Under the pieces are notes generated by a model. That model was not told where the DNA came from. It saw nothing but the letters and a program-made list of their open reading frames with translations, and did no database searches. A program made the position numbers and the translations under genes. 64,000 bases of DNA from Sesamum alatum (taxonomy: Eukaryota > Streptophyta > Magnoliopsida > Lamiales > Pedaliaceae), in NCBI GenBank assembly GCA_034509735.1, contig JACGWO010000008.1, forward strand, positions 13,589,864 through 13,653,863, written 5' to 3'. Positions 31,501 to 42,739 of this stretch are shown here, piece by piece. Position 1 is the stretch's first letter. Each line of letters begins with the position of its first letter.

Positions 31501-33464
31501 TTAAGAGGTGTAGCTGTAATTTTGCAAAAGATCGAAGGTGTTTGTGTATTTTAAACTAATTTCATATATGTCAATGTAATTTACCTTATTTTTATCGGTA
31601 GATGGTTTTTTTTTTTTTTTCTTTTTTGGTTGTTCTTTTTACTTCTGTCATTTGGGTTGGGCCACTTATGAAGTGAGATCCAAACTCAAAGGTAGAATTT
31701 TTTAACCCACTAAGGCTCTCACAAACCCAACCCGCACATCACATAAAGAACCGGGTCCATACATAGCCCTAGTTACACCGACAAGAAAAGAAGAAATTAA
31801 ATTAAATATTGGTGAGAAAATATTAGGCCGATTATTTTAAAATTATTACTAAAAATATATATTAAATAATAAAATCATTTTGATTCAATCATAATATATT
31901 TATTAGTACGAAATTTGTACGTAAAGTTGTCATTACAGACCATTAGTAATGCATTTATAATGACAAATTATTAACAACACAAGTGACAACAATTTTTTGT
32001 TTATCGCTAGTCATCCCTATACATGTATCATTAATTATATTTGGTGTTAATTTTATGTACTAATTTTTTGTCACTAGCTAATTTTTGTGAGTAACGCTTT
32101 CACAAAATAATTATTACTATAAAATTATAAAACCCATTATTGTGATAAAATAAAAAATCTTATTGTTTAACGCATATAATTAGTGAGAATATTAAAATAA
32201 TCACTTAACTCTTTATCGCTAATATTCTCTTTTTATAATTATTTTGTTTTAGTGTGCGATATGATCGGTGCCCCATTGGGCAAGGTATTATCCTTCTGAC
32301 TTTATATGAGCCTCAAGATTTTACCCTGAAATAGGCCTCGTAGAGAGAGTCATTGGGCCTCAAGCTCATCGTCTGCAATTGATATGGATGTATGCCTACA
32401 TCACCAGCCCCTAGATAAGGGAATTGAGAATGACACATGACCTTGTTCTCACATACGACGTGGCTTGCAATGAGATTAGCAGCCGATTGAGCATGATATA
32501 TATTGTCTACTCTATCTTTATAAATATGAGCCTCAGGATTTTCTCCTGAAAAGTCATCTTACTAGAAAAAGAACTTGGGAAAATGTAAACAACTCAGCTC
32601 TCCGTATACAATCAATGTAAGATGCATGCCTACAACATCAAATTTATATATACACATATATTTGGAAACTCTCAATGCAAACAAAAATAAATGTATAACT
32701 CTCCTTTTCCTATGTACATAATTGGGGTAATGGCATTAAAAAAAATGTACCTACAATGCCATTAAAAACAAGTTTAATTGTTGGGGAATTGATATTGCAT
32801 AATTCTACCCTATGAGAAAGCCTAAGCTTAGGTGCATGTGCAAACCATATTCCATTGTTGAGAAAAATATCTACAGGGAATGCTCTAAATTGGCATGCAA
32901 ATTAAAGGGTATTGTTACATCATTTTCAAAGGATTCTAGTATAGGATACATGTTTGGTGCGCATTGAATTATTGGTTTTCATGTTTTTGGACCACTAAAT
33001 AATGAACGATGATATTAAGTTTGGGATCCACCATGAAAGTAAGTGCCAAACAACGTCCAATTGTAAATGCAATTATATATCTAGACCAAACAAAAATTGC
33101 AATTTTTTAATTTAATTTCTAGGGTTTATTATTTAATTAATGTATATGAGAAAGATAAGTTTGGCCACCACAATTTGGTGCATAATTATATCCGTGATGT
33201 AATTGATCAGCATTAATATAATTTGGTGGAATACTTCCAATCTGCCGAATACACTGCAAAACCGTTTTGCATGAATATCTTTCTTTTTTTTTTTAATTGT
33301 TTTTTAAAACAAAGTACATAGGGTAAAGAAAAAGTGAAAAGCGGGAGAAAGAATAATTGTTTTTTTTTCAAGTTTATTTGGTTCAAGAGAGAGAAAATTG
33401 GAAGTGAAAAGTCAGAGGGAAGAATAATAGTATTTTTTTAAATTGTTTGGTATAATTGTTGGAA
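31501..33464. other. Gene-free AT-rich DNA
   Basis: No gene. A short direct repeat (TATGAGCCTCARGATTTT) occurs at 32308 and 32527. The segment ending TTTTGTTTTAGTG at 32254 resembles a CACTA-type end, but no partner end was found. T-run at 31607-31620. Confidence 0.35.
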
Positions 33465-34680
33465 TAAGAGGAGGGAATCTCAAATACTTATTTTTGTTTG
33501 GTACGAGAAAAGTAAATTAAAAATAAAATACTAATTTTTATAATTTTATTTGTCAACCCTTTCTCTTTATTTTATATTAAAAAATAACCAAATTAACATT
33601 ATACTGAAATAATTTTTAATATATCAAAAGTTTAAAATATTGTTAATAAAAATATTCATCAAACAAAAACAAGAATATTCTTTTATTAATAAAAATATTC
33701 ATCAAAATTAGTATTGTTCATTTATTTTAAATTATTACTATCAATGCCCTCAAATAAAGAAATTGAATTCAAATATCAGCGTTTTTGTTGGTGATTGGTT
33801 ATCCTTTTTTAAAAATTATGTACCGGTATTATCAGTAGGATGAGAAACAAAATGGAGGACAATTATATATATGGGGAATAGAGTAAATAAACAAATATTT
33901 ACTTTTTTGTATTTTTGCTTATACGTTCACTTTTCTGCCCAATTTTGGACGGAAACAAAATTTAACTTTGGAGGGGTTTCATATACATCCAGTTTTACTT
34001 CTGCTCTATCTATTCTCTCTAATCAAACATCAAACTTATTCTTATACACCATTTTTACTTTCAGTTCTCTATATACCTGCTTTTCGCCACAACCAAACAA
34101 CCCCTAAGTAAGTTGGTATTATTGTAAAGGGAATAAATCTCAAATATCTCCCCTTGTTTGGAAGAGAAAATAGATTGAGAATGAAATACTATTTTTTGAG
34201 TTTTTAGTAGTTAACCATTTCTCTTCATTTTGTACTAGAAAATAAACAAGTTAATATCACATTAAAATAATTTTAAGTTAAAAATTTTTAAAACAAATTT
34301 AAAAATTTATTAATAGAAATATTCATCAAACAAGAACAAAAATATTTTTTGTATGGCCATTTGTTCTCAAAGATTATGTACGGATATTATTAGTGAGAAA
34401 AGAAAAAAAAATGGAGAAAAATTATATGTATGGATAACATGTAAATAATAACAAAATATGTATTTCTTTTTTATCTTTTTTACCTCATACTTTCACTTTT
34501 ATGCTCAATGTTGGAAGAAAACAAAATTTGACTCCGAATGAATTTCATATTCATCTAGTTTTACGTTCCCTCGGTCTGTTCTCACTAAGTAAATATCAAA
34601 CTTTTTTTTTATACATCCTTTTTTACTTGTACCTTTTCCATACATCCATTTTTCGTCTCAACCAAACAAGTTCTTAGTTT
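33465..34680 (+). repeat. Diverged tandem duplication, about 0.6 kb units
   Basis: Unit 1 is about 33465-34107 and unit 2 about 34120-34680. Shared landmarks in order are GGAATNTCAAATA, ATATTCATCAAACAA, AAATTATGTAC, GAAAACAAAATTTGACT-like and AACCAAACAA. The units are strongly diverged, so the event is old. The 78-aa reading in unit 1 is not conserved in unit 2. Confidence 0.75.
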
Positions 34681-36200
34681 GTTCGTATATATTTGCACCC
34701 CTAGTAAATTGTCATTGGATTATTACATTAGAATATTATTAATTAACAAGTGACTAACAAAATACGAATAAATAAATTAACAATTAAGGATTAATAGTTG
34801 TGCCCACCTTATACCATTTGGACAAAATCCCATTATTTTAATTTGCCAACTCCCACCGAAAATGACCTTCAAATTTTATTTATTATATAGATCAACAAAA
34901 ACTTATATAAATTCAAAGTTGGATGGTGGAATTTCATGTCTCATATTTGTGGCTAGAAAGCCGTTTTCGACTTCAAATGATGTACTTTAAGAATGGTCTC
35001 TCCTTTGACAACCTCAATATTTCAGATTTATGAGTCACTTCACCATGCTTGTTGTACATACTATATGAAAATCAATGACAAGTTCAAGGCAAATAATCTA
35101 TAATTTATATCTTTCTTTACTCTATTATGCCGTTGTGCTCATACACAATACATTTGACCTAGTACCTCATAGCTCTGAACTAATAATTAAATTCGATACT
35201 CGATTGAAATCGATCGATAAAACCTCGTTTGAATTCGATTTGTCAAACTTAACAAACCAAATTTTAACCAAAAAAAAAAAAATTATCAGGTAAACTTTTG
35301 AGCTCGGCTTGAGCTCGATTCGATTAGTGTTCGAACCAATATATATTTATAATAGCTCGATTCAATTTAAAATAAATAACTTAATTGTAGCATCAAATGG
35401 CATTATTTACATTACATTAATTTAAATTTTAAAATCTCGATGATGACAAGAGCTGAATGACACCACTGCTTGCAGATCCACAAGGCCAATAATGGCTATA
35501 TATATATATATATATATACACACACCTACTTGTTAATTTCTCCTCTAGCTAATGATATTTAAACCTATGTCTTTAATTCTAACACCAATTGTAGATTCAA
35601 ACGATCTATATATTACAACCTACGAGCCATGGAACCCACTCAGCATCTACGAAAATAGGAGCATGGGTTTCATTTTTTCCCAAAGGGCCCATCATATCCA
35701 AGAAAGCTGCAAAAGCTCATATGCTAGCTGCTGTCTTAATTCAAAACATTAATATTACTAAGATTTCTGGATAAAGTTCGATTCACCTAACATTATTGAG
35801 TGTTATGCAGTGTGAAAATTGCTACTGCAAGCAAGCAATGAAAGAATAAAGAAAAAGGACAAGGAAAAGTGCGTTTGGTGAAGCTAAGGTTGAAATTTTC
35901 ATGGGATCATAGGATGCATTAATTATATATTTAAGTATAAGGTTGTCATATTTACCTAAGATGGCTATGCATGCAGCAAAATGTAACTGTTTCTGGTGTT
36001 GTGTTTGTTGTGTTGGAGTAGTGTTCATTAATTAGACAACGTAAGTATATCTAGGGTTATGGGCATTCTCTCTGTTAGTGCTATCAAATTCAATTATGAT
36101 GAGTTATGTTGTTGATTTTCTGCAGTTGGACAGATGAGAATTTGGTGGTATATTCTTGATTGTAGTTAAACTTTCTCTCACTAATTAATTGAGATTTTAT
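34681..36200. other. Gene-free AT-rich DNA
   Basis: Contains a GAGCTCGATTCGATTAG-type dispersed repeat at about 35180-35370 and a (TA)n tract at 35498-35518. No credible gene was seen. Confidence 0.4.
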
Positions 36201-36210
36201 GAAATTAAGA

Positions 36211-36636
36211 GGGGAAATAACACTTTTCGACCAATAATTTAGGGTCTTTCCACTTTTGATCCCATTGATTACGAGATTCTCACTTTTGATCCCATAACTT
36301 TTAAAAAGTAGCACTTTTGATCCCATGCCACCTTTCCGTTTAATTTTTTAACAGAAAACACCACGTGCTTAGCACGTGGCCATTAGGGCCTTTACACTTT
36401 TGGTCCCATATGTTATGAGATTCTCACTTTTAGTCCCATAACCTTCAAAAAGTAACACTTTTGGTCTCATGCACTTAACGGCCACGTGGCACTTTACGTT
36501 AAATATCTAACGGAAAGTGTTATGGGATCGAAAGTGTTACTTTTTGAAAGTTAGAGGACCAAAAATAGGAATTCTGTATTCAATGGGACCAAAAATGAAA
36601 AGATCCTAAATTATGGTATGAAAAATGCTATTTCCC
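36211..36636. mobile_element. Foldback MITE, family A, copy 2
   Basis: Ends GGGGAAATAACACTTTTCG and GCTATTTCCC. GAAATTAAGA is repeated at 36201-36210 and 36637-36646, a 10-bp duplication close to the 9-10 bp made by Mutator-like transposases. The sequence is the inverse of copy 1 at 489-944. Confidence 0.85.
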
Positions 36637-36646
36637 GAAATTAAGA

Positions 36647-37200
36647 CATCCAGATAGTGGATGTGTGGGAATTCGGACCAAACCAAAGCTTATATATTAA
36701 ATTAAGGAGTGGGAGTTGATTTTCAGGTTGTGAGAGACAGAGATTGGAGATGGTCTTGTTATTACGCCTAACAACAATCAAAAACTAAGTCTAGTTCCTG
36801 TCACCAAAAAAAAAAAAAAAGAGAGAAAGAAAAAATAAAAAAGGAGAAGGGGAGGAGGGAGGAGGGAGGAGGGAAATTAGAAAAAGTGAAGGGTAATTAG
36901 AAATGTAAAAAATAATTAGTTATAATTAATACAAAAATATGTCTAGGAGGTATATTTGTCAATATAAAAAGTAAAATTACTATAAGGCCTCACTTGATTG
37001 CATGGAAAGCATTTAAGAAAGAATTTCAACGTGTTCATATTAAAATTATCTGAAAATTTTATTAATATTCCAGAAATAGAGTTTAAAATGGGAGTTGAAA
37101 AATTTAAAATCCTTTGTAGTATAAAATTATTCAAACAAAAAAAAATTTGTTATTAGGGATTTGAATCCGCACCTTCAAATTCATAGATTCAAAAAGAAAA
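36647..37200. other. Gene-free spacer
   Basis: Contains an A run near 36806 followed by purine-rich GGAGGGAGGA repeats (36840-36875), then AT-rich DNA. No gene. Confidence 0.4.
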
Positions 37201-37464
37201 GAATTTAATACAATTTACCTCCTTGTGATATTACAAATGAGCAATCTACCCCCTATGATAAGAAAATAGCAATTTACCTTCTATATTCTTTAAAATGGAG
37301 CAATTTACCCTCTATTTAGGGAGGTAAACTGCTCCATTTTGAAGAATACGGTAAGGTAAATTGATTCATTTTAAAAAAAAATATAGAGAGGAATTACTAT
37401 TTTATTTTTCATAGGGATTAATTTACTCATTTACAATATTACAAAGGGACTGCTTGCATTTTTC
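37201..37464. mobile_element. MULE-like foldback MITE
   Basis: The left arm (CAATTTACCTCCTTGTGATA) and right arm are inverted copies around GGGAGGTAAACTGC. It is the intact relative of the interrupted element at 60-995. The flanks are A-rich and hide any duplication. Confidence 0.75.
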
Positions 37465-37735
37465 AAAAAATTAAATATAAAACTCTCAAGAAAGTTGCCA
37501 TAAATTAAAGGTCTCCTGCCCACCTATCTTATTTGGAGGTAAGTGAATTTTAATTTTTTTTGTGGCACCATTGCTCCTTTGGAGTTTTCAAACTTGAACC
37601 ACTTTGAGCATTACAAGTTTTTAGCTGGGTTAATAATGTTTGTTACTACAACAGGTTACCCGTATGGTGTAGATTGACTTTTAGACCGTTGATGAAAAAT
37701 TTTGTAAATATCAAGTTACCACAACTTGAGTACTA
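37465..37735. other. Spacer before CACTA element
   Basis: No gene or repeat recognised. Confidence 0.4.
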
Positions 37736-37774
37736 CACTACCCAAAACAAAAAAACAACATCGATTCTTATAAC

Positions 37775-38360
37775 GGCTCAATAAAATTTTGGAACAGATT
37801 TGAAAGTTTGAAACAGCCTTTGTAACGAAAGACGGTCCGTTGCTTTAATATGAGTTACAAAATAATTGGAACGGCACATCTCAAAGTTGCTCCTACTTGT
37901 TGCCAATTTTGTAACAGCTATCTACACCGTTACAATAATTGATCGAATGCAAAAATTGATGTTATAACTCGTTTTGGAACGGCCTATCTGAATTTATAAG
38001 ATATGTATTTGGAGCGATCGTTGTTACACATGCAGTAATAATATTATATTACAATTGAAACGGCTCCATGAACTCTTTTTGTAACGGTCCATGCTTCTTT
38101 TGTAACGGTGTTTTTAGCTTATGTTGAATATCAATTTTAACACTAATTGTAATGGCCGATGTGACGCTATTTGTGAATGTTTGTTGTGGTGTTGTAATGA
38201 TCTTACGAGTAGTTGTTGTTACTGCATTTGGAGTGTGTTTTTAAATGGTTTTTTAGTAGCATTTCCAACCTGTGTGGCCATGTGGGTACGGTTGTTGGAA
38301 TGGTATTTGTATCGGAGAGCCACATAGATTGGAACGGCTTTTGAAATGTTCCTGGTTGTG
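37775..38360. repeat. CACTA subterminal repeats, left
   Basis: Repeated GTAACGGT/GAACGGC-type words in both orientations; in this superfamily such repeats bind the TNPA-like protein. Confidence 0.7.
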
Positions 38361-38599
38361 TGCTAATGAAATGTAATCCTACGACCCTTAGAAAAGTCAT
38401 TACAAATCTAAATCTTTTTGTAATAATTTAATCATTTTAAATTATTATAATATTAATTTTTATAATTTATTGTTGAATTTGTTGAATGTGAAAACTTTTA
38501 TAAATTATCTCCAAGAAAAAGTAGTAACAATATAATTAACAAAATTAAAGTTGTATTTAAAATATACATACAAATTGTATAAAAAAAATAAAAATGACA

Positions 38600-39715
38600 A
38601 AATCCAACCTTAATCTAGATTGGGGTCGGGCTCCTCATCTTCTGCTTCGTCGTCGGCACTTGGGGATCAACTGGATGCTGGAACACCTGGGATGGCTAGG
38701 ACGGTGGGGCCAGTGAGGTGTGGGCCAGTTGGTCGCCTAACGCATTATGAACTCTTCGAGCCTCATGACCCAATAATCGAGGTCTGGGCGTTACTCTTGT
38801 GGTGGGGGGGGGGTGGAGCAATAAATGAGCTGGGTTGCGATGGTCCAACAACCGTGTGGTGGGCCTTAGAGCAGAGACTAAATACACGACCCCTCTTTCG
38901 GCTGCCTACTGCCGGCATCCACAACTGCTACTCGGTCATGGTCACCAAGCCTTTAGAAGATGATGGAGGATCTTGTTGATCATTCGGTGGTTGGGTTTGT
39001 TGTTCCTCCATCATCCCCTGGACGCCTCCTGTGAACGGAATAGTTTATTAGTAAAAAAAATATCAAATTTGTAATATAGATTGAAACCAAAATGACGACT
39101 TTGAAGCTACTTACCTGCACCTACTTTGCCATCAGGCCGCTCCATTGTCCGTTCTCCTTCCTCTTGTAAACTTTGGAGGACACCTCCATCTACTTGATCG
39201 GGCGACCTAATTGTGCCTCCTGTCAAAGACAAATTTAAAAATCTAATAAATGCATTAAATAAAATAAAAAAATTAAACACCTCAAGGATACTTACTCGGA
39301 CCGTAGCATTGATCGCACTGTGGAAATCTCGATCCGACCTGAAAAATAATAAAATCTTAAAATTGGATAAATTCAATGAAAATAATTTAATAAATTATTT
39401 TACATTACCTCGCATCGCAGAGGCTGATGTACTAATGTGCAGACGGTGGTGGCACTGGAGGCGCTGGTGGTAGTGCATCCCACGACCGAGGGGGGGGGGC
39501 TGTGAATTAGGGGCCCCGCAGCCTGCGAACTGCTAGCCCCCGCGGCTAATGACCCCTGTGTGGCCGGATCTACTGGTGGCGTCTGTAGCACTGGGGGCTC
39601 CGGTGGTGGTGGTGGGGTTGGTGGAGTGCTTCCGCATCAACAACAGGAGCAGGATGGGCTGGCCACAACTGCGGCCACGACCACGTCCCAGAGGGGGTGG
39701 ACGACCAATCATCAT
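38600..39715 (-). pseudogene. TNPA / Transposase_24-like CACTA gene
   Basis: In En/Spm elements this second gene makes a protein that binds the subterminal repeats. The likely start is MIGRPPPLGRGRGR near 39712. An intermediate block in another frame (39107-39376) reads RSDRDFHSAINATVR. The C-terminal block near 38900 reads GSRKRGRVFSLCSKAHH, close to the KRGRVFGLGSEAHH-type motif of plant Ptta/En/Spm proteins. The pieces lie in different frames, as expected for exons or frameshifts; I cannot fix the splice sites. Proline- and glycine-rich low complexity surrounds it. Orientation matches the TNP2 gene upstream. Confidence 0.6.
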
Positions 39716-40698
39716 GGAATCTATATATACATTGAAAAATTATAACCTTAAAAACTATTAATTTATTATAATATGTATAAAATTATATTCATTGTATTAC
39801 ACGGTAAAATAATATATCGTCTTAAAGTATATTACTAAAAACCGAACAATTTATTAAAAAGTGTACTAAGTCCCAATAATTTTCGTATTTTTTTGAATTA
39901 TCCTAATTTTTCTATTTTCCACATTATTCTAAAATGACAATTTCACTTGACAAATGAGTTCATATTTTTATAAACTATCCCAACAAGTTAACTATTTTCA
40001 AGAAACTTTCATAAACTAACATAAAATTCTATAAAATACAGAAAATTCCAAACAAATTATAGAAAATTCTATAAATTTATAGAAATTACAAAATTTACAG
40101 AAATTTCATATATTTATAGAAAACTCACAAAATAATATAGAAAATCCCCTAAAATTACAAAAAAAATCAATAAAATAACGAAAAATTTCAATAAAACTAC
40201 AGAGAATTCCATAAATTACAGAATTACAAAAATGTACAAAATTTACATAATACATTTACAGAAATGACAGAAATTACAATTAAATTTAGAATAATTCTGT
40301 AAATTCCAATTAATTTCGAAAAAGTCCAATTAATTCTGAAAATTCCAACTAATTTCAAAAGATTCCAATTAATTCTATAAATTCCAATTAATTTTAGGAA
40401 TTACAATTAATTCCAATTAATTTCAGAAAATTCCAATTAATGCAAAATTATTTACACAAAATAATCCATACAGAAAGGAAAAAATTAACAATAATCATCC
40501 ATACTTATTAGTAATTAACAATAATTAACATCATCTCTACAAAATTACGGAAATTAACCCAGATTAACAAAAATTATAGAAACTACAAAAGTTATTGAAT
40601 TTACAAAATCAGAAAAATTAACAATAATTTTAACATCATCCATACAATATTTACAATAATTTACACAAACATAATCAGCAAAATTACCCAAAAAATTT
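39716..40698 (-). other. AT-rich intron or spacer in CACTA
   Basis: Nearly all A/T with short ATTCCAATTAATT-type repeats (40300-40440). It may be a first intron of the TNPA-like gene. Confidence 0.4.
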
Positions 40699-40887
40699 TC
40701 AGCAAAATAACATTTCATTTACAAAAAATAGAAAATATTCAGGGGTTTTATAGCCATGCCTACCTAGTTCAACGACGGGAGGTACTATCGGCAACAGTGG
40801 TGGCTGGCGACAGCGATGGTGGCGGCGACTGGTGGTGAGAAAGAGGTGGTGGCTAGCAATGGTGACAGTGAGAGGTCGTGGCCGCGG

Positions 40888-40891
<4 letters not shown>

Positions 40892-40920
<29 letters not shown>
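40892..40920. repeat. (GA)n microsatellite
   Basis: GAGA run in a G-rich stretch (40760-41035), possibly the 5' leader of the TNPA-like gene on the - strand (CT-rich there). Confidence 0.8.
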
Positions 40921-40921
<1 letters not shown>

Positions 40922-41049
40922 CATTTGGGGTGGTAGCGAGAGAGGTGGAGGCGGTGGCAGTAGCATAAGTGGAGGTGGTGTCGTCTGATTTTTTGAGAGA
41001 GAGATGAGACGAAAAGAGTGAGAGAGGGAGAGATTTTCTGCCTAAGTAT

Positions 41050-42230
41050 CATTTATATAGCAAAACTTGGAATGGCCTTTGACTTAAAAGCTGTGTGTAA
41101 AGCCGTTACAATATGTACGAATGACGTCGTTTCCATCGCAAAACAATGACGTTTTGATGCAAGATGATTTCGGACGAACATATGCCTATACGTTGTCCGT
41201 TCATATAGCCGTTCCAAAGGGAGAAACAAACAAATATCCGTGTACACGGCCGTTCCAAATAGAGTTACAAAACATGTGGCACAAACTTTATTGATTATCC
41301 GTGTATACAGACATTACAAATGGTATTATACAAACAGTAAAATGATATTTTTCCTAAACCAAAACGATGTCGTATTTGTCTTGTATTTAAAAAGCCTTTC
41401 CAAATGCCATTACAAATAAAAAATGCTTTTCTAAAAAAATAATAGAAAAATAATAAAAAATCATATCGGGCACGTTAATGCTAAATAGAGTAAATAATTT
41501 GTGTACTAACACAATTAAAAATATAATACATTTTGAAATGAGATTGATATATGGTTGCAATGAAATAAATTTGTATATTCATTATTGTTAGTATTACACT
41601 AATCAAACTATCATTACATATTATTGTACTGCATCACTTAATCAAACCGTCAAAATTTAGCTCGGACTATTGATATGATCAAAATGACAAAAGAATGTTT
41701 GATGAAGTTTTTGGACTAATTTGGTATACGAATGTTTAGATATCGTATTCGGAACCAAAGAGAAGTCTTTCAACACGGTGCATCATTCAATTAGCCCATG
41801 TGATTTTAAATCGGACCGTTAGATTTAATCAAATGAACAGAGTCTTATATGCATTTAAGTTTGGTATGAATCCAGTACACGGATGTTGAGATATCATATC
41901 TGGAACCATAAGTATTCAAATATGAACACTTATTGTAACGATTTTTTACACGGCCCTGTATTTTAGAATATTGGAACCGCTCTAGGTACCACACGTGGAA
42001 CGACTGTTTTAAATTTGGACTCCCCCCTAATTTTAAAAGATTTTCTCCAAATGAATTAATTGGATCGGTTTTTAGGAACGACTTGTGTATATGGCTCATT
42101 CCAAATTTTCAATTTCCCTCCACATTTTGAGGTGGCGGCAAAAAACCCGCCAAATGTTTTATTACTTGGAATGCCCTTTGGAACTATTATCTTTAATGTC
42201 GGTCGTTCTAAATCTTATTTTTTAATTACA
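41050..42230. repeat. Internal block of subterminal-type repeats
   Basis: GCCGTTACAATATG, GCCGTTCCAAA, TGTAACGATTTTTTACACGGCC and GGAACGACT-type words recur here, in the middle of the element, between the two genes. No CACTA terminus was found here. Confidence 0.65.
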
Positions 42231-42739
42231 AAAAACAAAAAGTTGTTCATAAAATATTACAAACTAAATATTTTATACAAAACACTAGAAAGATGGAATG
42301 TCATCTTCATTAGTTTCGTAGTCCTCGAAACTATCTTCACTATCCTTATCTTCTTCAATATCCGTGTGACCTTGGGGCGTTCAGGATGTTCCTGATCCTT
42401 GTTGTTGTGCCACCGAAATATCAACAAAAGGTTGTATACCATCAGGATCATGCAGTTTATACGTTTGATTCTCCTTAGCAACTTCAGAGATATGTATGAC
42501 TTCCTCTAGCTAATTTGCGACCTTGGTCCATCGAGAATCATCGACTACTCTCAGAGCCTTGGTTTGCAAACAGCCATCCAATTCGTTTTGTCTCTCTTCA
42601 TGCTTGGGTACTCTGTGTAGTAAACTTGTACTTCTTGTTATGCCGGTGTGAATGGTCCATTTTTTTGGTACAAATTTATGAAATTACGTCAATGAGGTGA
42701 TAACGAAAGTCCACCTTCATGCCTCTTACCAGATCAACC

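Noticed and set aside
31811..32254. Second small CACTA element
   Set aside because: A TTTTAGTG-like right end is present but no CACTA left end or 3-bp duplication could be found.
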